Source: Clostridia bacterium
GTDB lineage: Bacteria > Bacillota_A > Clostridia > Christensenellales > UBA1242
Direction of reading: 5' to 3'
Length of the DNA: 5,776 bases
NCBI GenBank assembly: GCA_017454425.1
Contig: JAFTCZ010000025.1
Coordinates: forward strand, 1-5,776
The position numbers and the translations under genes are program-made. Below, one piece after another: positions 1 through 5,765 of the stretch (the first letter of the stretch is position 1; the number at the start of each line of letters is the position of its first letter). A model generated the notes under the pieces. It did not search any database and was not told the origin of the DNA. It saw nothing but the letters and a program-made list of their open reading frames with translations.

Positions 1-303
1 AGTGGCAGCGCAAACCCAATGTATGCAGCCACAGATGGGGTATATGCCAACATGACGGCAAAATTAAACCAAACCAATTTGTGGTATTTGCCAAGTGATG
101 TTGCAACAAAAAATGGTGAAGTTGTTGATTTGTCAGATATTTTGGTGTATGCACCAAGTGATGTCGATTGTTTGGTTGTTATTTTTGACATTCAATATCA
201 AGGGGGCGGGACAGTTGACAGCCATGACAACAATGATTATGCTTTCCGTTATTTAATAAACATAGAAGGCGAAAACGCCCAAGACATGGCACAAACAGAA
301 TGA
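1..303 (+). CDS. Unrecognised protein, C-terminal 100 residues (5' end outside the window)
   Basis: The reading frame is open from base 1 to the TGA at 301-303, so the gene begins upstream of the window. An internal ATG at 19 has no Shine-Dalgarno sequence before it (the preceding bases read GCAAACCCA), so it is unlikely to be the true start. I do not recognise the family. The visible 100 residues are polar and acidic, rich in Asp, Asn, Tyr and Val, with alternating hydrophobic stretches such as ILVYAPSD and CLVVIFDIQY that suggest a beta-rich fold. There is no membrane segment and no catalytic motif. The tail (NIEGENAQDMAQTE) is hydrophilic. A surface or secreted component of the same conjugation cluster is possible from context, but this is inference. 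The gene is followed immediately by a terminator and is probably the last gene of the preceding transcript. Confidence 0.7.
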   Translation, partial: SGSANPMYAATDGVYANMTAKLNQTNLWYLPSDVATKNGEVVDLSDILVYAPSDVDCLVVIFDIQYQGGGTVDSHDNNDYAFRYLINIEGENAQDMAQTE

Positions 304-327
304 AAAACATTCTGTTTTTTTGTTTTT
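293..327 (+). terminator. Rho-independent terminator overlapping the stop codon of the first gene
   Basis: A perfect 10-bp stem is formed by AAACAGAATG (293-302) and CATTCTGTTT (308-317) around an AAAAA loop. It runs into a T7 stretch (315-321), then G and T5. The stem contains only three G:C pairs, so it is modest in strength. The last two codons and the first two bases of the TGA stop lie in the 5' arm, so a terminating ribosome would cover this arm. Confidence 0.7.
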
Positions 328-349
328 AGATTTACTCCATTTAATTGTC

Positions 350-454
350 GAGATTCTTCGAAAGCATGTCTGCGATGTCGGTACTCAGAATGACGAAAAA
401 CACAAGCCTGTCATTCTGAGCCATACTTCTTGGGTTCGACCCGCGAAGAATCTC
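350..454. repeat. Palindromic dispersed repeat (MITE/REP-like), copy 1
   Basis: The element has two nested perfect inverted repeats. The outer pair is GAGATTCTTCG (350-360) with CGAAGAATCTC (444-454), 11 bp. The inner pair is CTCAGAATGAC (384-394) with GTCATTCTGAG (410-420), also 11 bp. The segments between them (361-383 and 421-443) pair poorly. The right half (409-453) recurs at 2953-2997 with 43 of 45 identical bases. The core (GTCATTCTGAG ... CGAAGAATCT) resembles short palindromic repeats I know to be scattered through intergenic regions of many bacterial genomes. It contains no gene. A folded transcript would form a long hairpin, but there is no T-run after it, so it is not a standard terminator. 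Confidence 0.8.
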
Positions 455-485
455 AAACAATCTTTACCGCTTTTTATATTTATAT

Positions 486-511
486 AAAAAACGCCAAAAA
501 ATGCCAAAAAA
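486..511 (+). promoter_or_regulatory. Three phased A6 tracts upstream of the promoter (UP element or curved DNA)
   Basis: A6 runs lie at 486-491, 496-501 and 506-511, exactly 10 bp apart. The last two belong to a tandem 10-mer GCCAAAAAAT (493-502 and 503-512). A-tracts repeated once per helical turn are known to bend DNA. They also lie where UP elements contact the RNA polymerase alpha subunit, about -40 to -60 relative to a start near 550. The function is inferred from the spacing and position. Confidence 0.55.
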
Positions 512-514
512 TCG

Positions 515-543
515 TTTACTTTATCAAATAAAAATGGTACAAT
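515..543 (+). promoter_or_regulatory. Sigma-A-type extended -10 promoter for the VirB6-like gene
   Basis: The -35 is TTTACT (515-520), followed by a 17-bp spacer and the -10 TACAAT (538-543). TGG directly before the -10 (535-537) gives the extended -10 motif TGN. The predicted start is near 550, leaving a leader of about 29 nt. The phased A-tracts end three bases upstream of the -35. It is the best-formed promoter in the window. Confidence 0.7.
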
Positions 544-567
544 TTAACAAACTAATGTAAAATCGGT

Positions 568-574
568 GAGGAGG
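568..574 (+). promoter_or_regulatory. Ribosome binding site for the VirB6-like gene
   Basis: GAGGAGG lies 4 nt before the ATG at 579. It is a strong anti-16S match with slightly short spacing. It fixes the start at 579 rather than at the in-frame ATGs at 603 and 612, which lack such a site. Confidence 0.8.
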
Positions 575-578
575 TTCT

Positions 579-2705
579 ATGGCTTTGGGTGTTGTGGCTG
601 GCATGTCGCAGATGGGTATATTAGAATGGCTTAAAAACCCTATAAGCAACATTGTTAGTTCTTTTAACAATTTGATAGATGTTATTTCCAACCTTGGCAA
701 TTTGATAGTTACTTCGCTGTCTTATATTGTTAGTGCGTTGTTATACATCATTCAAATTGGCTTCTTTTGGCTTATAGACTTTGTGCAAACAGTGTTTAGG
801 CGTGTTGCAGGCCTAGATACTTATTGGTTCCGCACAAGCGACACCACAATAACCGAGCAGAGCGGTGACATTGTCGAAAGCTTGCTAATAAGTGACACAG
901 TGTGGACAGTGTTTTCTTCTGTGCTGATTGCTGCAATAATACTGTTATTTGTTTCAACCTTTATTGCAATATTAAAAACCGAACTTAATGAAAAAGATAA
1001 CGCAAAAGGGCCTGTACTTAAGCAAGCATTTAAGGCAATTGTTTATTTTGTTTTGGTTCCTGTTGTGTGCATTTTGGGCGTAACTCTTGCAAACATCTTT
1101 TTGCGCACCTTTGATTCTGCAACACAATTAAATGGTCCCGTGTCAATTTCGGGCGAAATATTTGCTGCATCATCATATAATGCCAACCGCGTGCGAAATG
1201 GCCAAAATATAGTAGGTGATTACAACGACACCGAAGGGGGCTGGGGTGAGTGGGCAACCACAAAAAAGAGGCTTACTTACATAGATAAGTCGCCAATTGT
1301 CAAAAGCAGCAGTCAAGCTGCAATAGCCAGTTATATTGATGATTTGTTCTTGCGTGGCGGAAGTATTGGAACAAACAGTACTTTGGGTACCGAAGTTGGC
1401 ACATTTGACCCAACCTTATATGAATATAGCTATTCGGGATATATGGGTGGTTATTCATATTACTTTAGGGATAGCAAAACTGAACACTTTTCATCTTTTG
1501 ACAAAAACGACATCACCATGACATACATCTATTATGACCTATTGCAATACAACTGGTTGATTGGTTATCTTGGGTCGTTTACAATTATTATGTTGCTTCT
1601 TAACCTTATGATTGGTGTTGTTCAGCGTATGTTTGACCTAACTGTGCTGTTTATTGTGTCACCAGCGTTTATTGCGCTTATGCCACTTGACAGCGGCCAG
1701 CGTTATAGCAAATGGCGTGAAGAATTTGTCAAACGCACAATTGCATGTTATGGCCCAATTGTGGGCATAAACCTTGCGTTTACTGTGCTTACACTTGCAC
1801 AACGCATAATTATCTTTGGCCCAACCGAGCCAATGGCAGAACTGTTTAATGCATTAATGCAATGTATATTTGTAATAACCGCAATTCTTTGTGTCAAAGA
1901 CTTTGGAAAACTTATCAACAGCATTGTTGGTGGTTCCGACCTTAACGAAAACAAGGCAGGCCAAGTGCGTGACCTTATGATGCGTGGCGCAGCCGCAGGC
2001 GCAACAGGTCTTGCAATGGGTGCAAACCTCATGAACGACAACCGCAAACTAACAGGCAAACAAAGGAAAGAGAGTGCCATTAAGAGGGATTTAGATGATA
2101 TATCTGATCCTGCAAAACAAAATGATTATATTGACAGACAGACAGAAGGAAAAGTAAAGGATCAAATTAAAGCAAGCCTTCTTGCAACCAATCCAAAATT
2201 AAAAGGCAGAAAGCTTGAAAAGGCAATCAATAAGAAATATAATGATACTTCAGATGCCGATGTTAATAGATTAAAGGCCGCAAACCGAAGTGCTTGGTCT
2301 TCAAGTCACGATATTAATGAAGAAAAAGCAAAATTGCAAGACAAATATGATGTTGCACAAATGGATGTTCAATCAGCAAAAGGCTCGATGTACAGCCATT
2401 GGGTATCAGGAAAAGAAAGACTTCAAAAAGCAGGCAACCGTGCTGCATATATGAAAGCATGGGACGATGCAGGCGGCAAAGATTCTGTTGGTGACATTCG
2501 TGGTGTCGTTAATGATTATACAAGTGATGTTGGTGTTGGTGTTGGAAAACACAGATTTAAGTTCCGCACGGCTGCGGGTATTGCTGGTGACCTTGGCAGA
2601 TATGACAAGCAAAATAAAGAAAATAAAGGTCGTGAGGCTGCAGCTAAAGGCGATGACTATGTAAGAAAGTCAGGTAAAGGCCACATCTCAAATAATATAG
2701 AATAA
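579..2705 (+). CDS. VirB6/TrbL-like polytopic membrane protein of a conjugative T4SS
   Basis: This 708-residue protein probably forms part of the inner-membrane channel of a conjugation apparatus, the role of VirB6/TrbL in Gram-negative systems and PrgH-type proteins in Gram-positive ones. After an N-terminal amphipathic stretch (MGILEWLKN, 12-20), hydrophobic segments lie near residues 42-68, 107-133, 150-176, 326-348, 352-370, 388-412 and 424-440, giving about seven membrane spans. A loop of about 150 residues (177-325) separates spans 3 and 4 and contains a Tyr/Gly/Ser-rich patch at 281-296. Residues 445-708 are hydrophilic and Lys-rich, and probably cytoplasmic. Layout and position before a VirB4 gene resemble what databases call the Mbov_0396-type ICE transmembrane protein; I make that link from memory and topology, not a search. 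Arginine codons change: no AGA among the 17 before residue 496, but 7 of 14 from there on. It has its own promoter, RBS and terminator. Confidence 0.7.
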   Translation: MALGVVAGMSQMGILEWLKNPISNIVSSFNNLIDVISNLGNLIVTSLSYIVSALLYIIQIGFFWLIDFVQTVFRRVAGLDTYWFRTSDTTITEQSGDIVESLLISDTVWTVFSSVLIAAIILLFVSTFIAILKTELNEKDNAKGPVLKQAFKAIVYFVLVPVVCILGVTLANIFLRTFDSATQLNGPVSISGEIFAASSYNANRVRNGQNIVGDYNDTEGGWGEWATTKKRLTYIDKSPIVKSSSQAAIASYIDDLFLRGGSIGTNSTLGTEVGTFDPTLYEYSYSGYMGGYSYYFRDSKTEHFSSFDKNDITMTYIYYDLLQYNWLIGYLGSFTIIMLLLNLMIGVVQRMFDLTVLFIVSPAFIALMPLDSGQRYSKWREEFVKRTIACYGPIVGINLAFTVLTLAQRIIIFGPTEPMAELFNALMQCIFVITAILCVKDFGKLINSIVGGSDLNENKAGQVRDLMMRGAAAGATGLAMGANLMNDNRKLTGKQRKESAIKRDLDDISDPAKQNDYIDRQTEGKVKDQIKASLLATNPKLKGRKLEKAINKKYNDTSDADVNRLKAANRSAWSSSHDINEEKAKLQDKYDVAQMDVQSAKGSMYSHWVSGKERLQKAGNRAAYMKAWDDAGGKDSVGDIRGVVNDYTSDVGVGVGKHRFKFRTAAGIAGDLGRYDKQNKENKGREAAAKGDDYVRKSGKGHISNNIE

Positions 2706-2710
2706 ATAAC

Positions 2711-2736
2711 AAAAAGCAGGCAAGTGCCTGTTTTTT
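2711..2736 (+). terminator. Rho-independent terminator after the VirB6-like gene
   Basis: CAGGC (2717-2721) and GCCTG (2726-2730) form a GC-rich 5-bp stem with an AAGT loop, followed by T6 (2731-2736). The upstream A5-G can extend the stem against the T-run, with one G-U pair. It lies 5 bp after the stop codon. The complement also has a T-rich tail after the stem, so it may work in both directions. Confidence 0.8.
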
Positions 2737-2749
2737 ATTTTATTATTGG

Positions 2750-2845
2750 GTACTATGCACTTTTGTAAATGATATTATATTAATTACACAACTATGCACA
2801 AAACATATTAAAAACACTAAAGAGATGTGCATAGTACTTGTGTAA
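2750..2845. repeat. Three copies of ACTATGCAC in a 96-bp AT-rich region, with alternative hairpins
   Basis: The 9-mer ACTATGCAC occurs on the + strand at 2752-2760 and 2791-2799, and inverted (GTGCATAGT) at 2827-2835. Copies 1 and 3 extend to an exact 11-bp inverted repeat, GTACTATGCAC (2750-2760) and GTGCATAGTAC (2827-2837). Copies 2 and 3 extend the other way: TTACACAACTATGCAC (2784-2799) matches the complement of 2827-2845 except for a 3-base insertion. Copy 3 could therefore pair with copy 1 or copy 2 but not both. Regulator binding sites, a decayed mobile element or an RNA structure are all possible. I recognise no known motif. Confidence 0.6.
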
Positions 2846-2858
2846 AATTTTATTATAG

Positions 2859-2948
2859 AGATTTTCTCCATTCGGGCAAAGCCCTCAGTCGAAATGACTG
2901 GGTAGTGGTGTGTCATATCGCCCGAATGCAAGCGAGAGGAGGATATCT
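2859..2948. repeat. Palindromic dispersed repeat of a second family, with unequal arms
   Basis: CATTCGGGC (2869-2877) and GCCCGAATG (2920-2928) form a 9-bp inverted repeat. The outer ends AGATTTTCTCC (2859-2869) and, on the complement of 2936-2948, AGATATCCTCCTC are also related. The right arm carries about 9 extra bases between these parts. Inside lies a small hairpin, CAGTC-GAAAT-GACTG (2886-2900). On the minus strand the left part reads TCATTTCGACTGAGGGC, which resembles another short palindromic repeat family common between bacterial genes. No gene is present. Confidence 0.65.
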
Positions 2949-2952
2949 TGTT

Positions 2953-2997
2953 TGTCATTCTGAGCCATGCTTCTTGGGTTCGACCTGCGAAGAATCT
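2953..2997. repeat. Dispersed repeat, copy 2 of the right half of the 350-454 element
   Basis: These 45 bp match 409-453 at 43 positions; the differences are at 2970 (G for A) and 2987 (T for C). Unlike copy 1, it has no matching left arm and sits directly against the second-family palindrome at 2859-2948, giving a composite. Similarity continues a little: CTTTGCCGCT here and CTTTACCGCT at 462-471, with a 10-base insertion in copy 1. Confidence 0.8.
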
Positions 2998-3050
2998 TTG
3001 CCGCTAAATATTTGTCAAAACATACCTATTTTTATTTTGAAAAAATAAAC

Positions 3051-3079
3051 TTTTGGGGCATAATGTAAGTAAATACAAT
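3051..3079 (+). promoter_or_regulatory. Candidate promoter for the VirB4 gene
   Basis: TACAAT (3074-3079) is a good -10 and shares the 9-mer TACAATTTA with the promoter before the VirB6-like gene. The -35 is poor: TTTTGG (3051-3056) at 17 bp, or TTGGGG (3053-3058) at 15 bp. AT-rich DNA with an A6 tract (3040-3045) lies upstream. An alternative is TTTACA (3079-3084) with CATTAT (3101-3106) at 16 bp. The leader would be about 40 nt for the first choice. Confidence 0.4.
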
Positions 3080-3112
3080 TTACACAAAAATAGCTTTTTG
3101 CATTATTGTGTT

Positions 3113-3118
3113 GGGAGG
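3113..3118 (+). promoter_or_regulatory. Ribosome binding site that sets the VirB4 start at GTG 3127
   Basis: GGGAGG lies 8 nt before GTG at 3127, a standard spacing. An upstream in-frame TTG at 3106 has no such site before it and would put the ribosome binding site inside the gene, so GTG 3127 is preferred. Confidence 0.85.
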
Positions 3119-3126
3119 TAAACAAA

Positions 3127-5763
3127 GTGGCATACATTCCGCGTAAAACAAAGGTAAGAATGGAGTTCTACAAGGGCATAGGCCTTATGGACATTTTATA
3201 TCTTGCCATTGGTATTGCAGTTTTGTTGTTGATTGTCTTCAGCAATGGTATGACAGCACAATTAAAAGTGGCGCTTGCTATGGCATGGGTGGGTGTTGTT
3301 ATTTCATTATTCATGCCAATTGCAGACGGCAAAAGATTGTTTGGTACGCTGTGGGTGCTGTTTAGGTTTTTGGCAGAACAAAAGAAATATAGTAAACACC
3401 CAAAACGCAAACACAAACCTATGAACGAGATGATGCCATATGCCGATATTGCAAATGGAATGATTGACTATAAAGAGTATTATGCAGCTGCAATCGAAAT
3501 TAGGCCTATTGACTTTTCGCTTCTTAACGAAGAAAAGCAAAACCAAATTGTCCGCACCTTTTCAAATGCTTTGCGTGCATTAACAGTTGGTCAAAACGCC
3601 AGCATAGTAAAAATTCAAAAGCCAATGGTGCTTGATGGATATAGGCTTAGCGAAGACCGCAAGTATGATGCAGTATCCGATTTGGTGAGTGAAGGCGAAA
3701 TGAAAAAGGTTGAGGCCGAAGCCCGCAACAAGATTTTTGAATCTCGTATGCAACACTTGCGCTCTTTTGAGGACATGGAGCGTATATACATGGACCATTT
3801 TTATGTGGTTGTTTATGATAACGACCGCGAAGGTATTTCGGCCACAATTGATACAATGATTTCACAACTTCAGCGCGGTGTTGTGCCTATGAACGCGCAC
3901 AGGCTTAATGAGCAAGAATTGGCAATATTCTTAAAGGCGCAATATACAAAAGAGTTTAACGAAAGTGAACTTGCGACTTTTAGTATGGACGAATATCTTG
4001 ATTGGGTTGTACCCGACACGGTTGTGTTCAAACCGGGCAAAACAGTTGTTGATGGCATGGACTATCGAAGTTTTGCAATTGCTGATTACCCAATAAATGT
4101 TCCAAATGCTTGGGCGTACAACTTCTTTATGATTCCAGGTGCAAAGGTTGTTATGAACCTAACACCACTCAGCAAAGATAAAGCCGAATCACAAATTGAC
4201 CGCTCGATTATCGAACTTGAAGGCCGTATGCGCAGTGTTTTTAAGTCTAGTAAACAAATTGACCTTCAATCTCAACACGAAACTCTTACAAGTTTGCTTT
4301 CTGACCTAAAACTTGGAAACGAAGACCTTTATGATGTAAATATTCATATTTGTTGTGAGAACAGTCAAAAGAAAGAAGTTCGCACAATTCTTAAACAAAG
4401 TGGTTTTAAGTACAGTGAGATGTTTGGTCGTCAAAAGGCCGCGTTTATTGCACAAAACATCAGCCGAAAAGATGATGTGCGTGACCTCAAGCGAAATATT
4501 CAAACAACAGGTATTGCTGCCGCCTTCCCATTTATTAGTGATGTTTTGCAAGATGAAGATGGGGTTTACCTTGGCAAAAACAGATATCCGGTGTTTATCG
4601 ATTTCTTCCAGCGTAACAACGAGCGTGTTAACAGTAACATGATTGTTATTGGAAAATCTGGTAGTGGTAAATCATATGCAACAAAAACATTGCTTGCAAA
4701 CCTTGCTGCCGACAACTCTCGTATATTTATCCTTGACCCCGAGCACGAATATGAAGATTTGGCCAACAACCTTAAAGGAAAACAAATTGATGTTGGTTCT
4801 TCACTTAATGGTATCATGAACCCATTCCATGTTTATACAACACTTAGTGCCGACGAAGGTGAGGGCAGCGACTCGCTTTCTATGCACTTGCAGTTCCTAG
4901 AAGAATTTTTCCATGTAATTTTTGAAGGCATGGAAGGTGACGCATTCGAAATATTAAACTCGGTTGTGCTTGATGCATATATCAAAAAGGGCATAACTCC
5001 GGCAAGTGATTTGTCAAAGCTTAAGCCCGAAGATTATCCAATATTTGATGATGTGTACAATCTAATAGGTGAACGCCTAAAAATTCAAACCGACCCATAC
5101 ATTGCCCGCAACTTACAAATTTTGCACACCTATGTGCAAAAGTTTGCAACAGGTGGCCGAAACGCAAACCTTTGGAATGGTCCAACAAGTATCGAAACCG
5201 AAGAAAACTTTGTTTGTTTTAACTTCCAATCCCTTATGGCCAACCGAAACATGACAATTGCAAACGCGCAAATGCTGCTTGTGTTTAAGTATCTTGACAA
5301 CGAAATAAGTAAAAACAAAGACTTTAACACAAAATATAATACTCGTCGTCAAATTGTTGTGGCGGTTGATGAGGCGCACTTGTTTATTAACCCAAAATTC
5401 CCAATAGCACTTGACTTTATGGCGCAAATGGCAAAGCGTATTCGTAAGTACGAAGGTATGCAAATAGTTATTACGCAAAATGTAAAGGACTTTATTGGTG
5501 GTAGTGCCGAGACACAGCGTCAGGCAACAGCAGTTATTAACGCATCACAATATTCAATGATTTTCTCACTTGCGCCAAATGATATGACCGACCTTGTTAG
5601 TCTTTACCGAAACGCCGGTGGTATTAACCAGGACGAGCAAGACACAATTGTTACGGCAGGCCGTGGTGAATGCTTCTTTATTGCCAGCCCTTACAGTCGT
5701 ACAACTTTCTTGATAGAGGCAAACGATTCTATCAAACAACTTGCAAATCTTGGAAAGCGTTAA
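3127..5763 (+). CDS. virB4: VirB4-family conjugation ATPase with an N-terminal PrgI/VirB3-like membrane domain
   Basis: The protein has 878 residues from the GTG start. Residues 1-97 form a two-helix membrane domain (about 19-38 and 46-65) followed by a basic stretch (KKYSKHPKRKHK, 86-97). The layout is like PrgI of Gram-positive systems and VirB3 of Gram-negative ones. Residues from about 100 to 490 fit the CagE/TrbE/VirB4 N-terminal region. The rest is a RecA-like ATPase of the FtsK/HerA group: Walker A GKSGSGKS (509-516), Walker B IVVAVDEAH (743-751, Asp748 and catalytic Glu749), a TQN motif (783-785) and GRGE (845-848). All key ATPase residues are present and the length is normal for a VirB4 plus about 90 residues. 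VirB4 proteins power assembly of the transfer channel and substrate movement at the inner face of the membrane. The neighbouring VirB6-like gene supports a conjugative element. The next gene may start 2 bp after the stop. Confidence 0.92.
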   Translation: MAYIPRKTKVRMEFYKGIGLMDILYLAIGIAVLLLIVFSNGMTAQLKVALAMAWVGVVISLFMPIADGKRLFGTLWVLFRFLAEQKKYSKHPKRKHKPMNEMMPYADIANGMIDYKEYYAAAIEIRPIDFSLLNEEKQNQIVRTFSNALRALTVGQNASIVKIQKPMVLDGYRLSEDRKYDAVSDLVSEGEMKKVEAEARNKIFESRMQHLRSFEDMERIYMDHFYVVVYDNDREGISATIDTMISQLQRGVVPMNAHRLNEQELAIFLKAQYTKEFNESELATFSMDEYLDWVVPDTVVFKPGKTVVDGMDYRSFAIADYPINVPNAWAYNFFMIPGAKVVMNLTPLSKDKAESQIDRSIIELEGRMRSVFKSSKQIDLQSQHETLTSLLSDLKLGNEDLYDVNIHICCENSQKKEVRTILKQSGFKYSEMFGRQKAAFIAQNISRKDDVRDLKRNIQTTGIAAAFPFISDVLQDEDGVYLGKNRYPVFIDFFQRNNERVNSNMIVIGKSGSGKSYATKTLLANLAADNSRIFILDPEHEYEDLANNLKGKQIDVGSSLNGIMNPFHVYTTLSADEGEGSDSLSMHLQFLEEFFHVIFEGMEGDAFEILNSVVLDAYIKKGITPASDLSKLKPEDYPIFDDVYNLIGERLKIQTDPYIARNLQILHTYVQKFATGGRNANLWNGPTSIETEENFVCFNFQSLMANRNMTIANAQMLLVFKYLDNEISKNKDFNTKYNTRRQIVVAVDEAHLFINPKFPIALDFMAQMAKRIRKYEGMQIVITQNVKDFIGGSAETQRQATAVINASQYSMIFSLAPNDMTDLVSLYRNAGGINQDEQDTIVTAGRGECFFIASPYSRTTFLIEANDSIKQLANLGKR

Positions 5764-5765
5764 TC

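Noticed and set aside
350..454. CRISPR repeat or non-coding RNA gene
   Set aside because: There are only two distant copies and no regular spacer pattern; the nested inverted arms fit a dispersed palindromic element.
1030..2080. Long minus-strand open frames opposite the VirB6-like gene
   Set aside because: They are shadows of a clear coding frame, with no start signals or recognisable domains.
2750..2837. Insertion sequence or MITE defined by the 11-bp inverted repeats
   Set aside because: No target-site duplication is visible at the ends, and the internal third copy of the 9-mer is not explained by terminal inverted repeats, so it is listed as a repeat region only.
2743..3048. Short open frames on both strands in the gap between the two T4SS genes
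   Set aside because: They run through palindromic repeats, lack ribosome binding sites and give no recognisable protein.
3085..3100. CAAAAA-TAGC-TTTTTG inverted repeat in the virB4 leader
   Set aside because: The six-pair stem has only one G:C pair and is likely to arise by chance in AT-rich DNA.
3106..3126. TTG start giving a VirB4 protein seven residues longer
   Set aside because: No ribosome binding site precedes 3106, while GGGAGG lies 8 nt before GTG 3127 and would otherwise be inside the gene.
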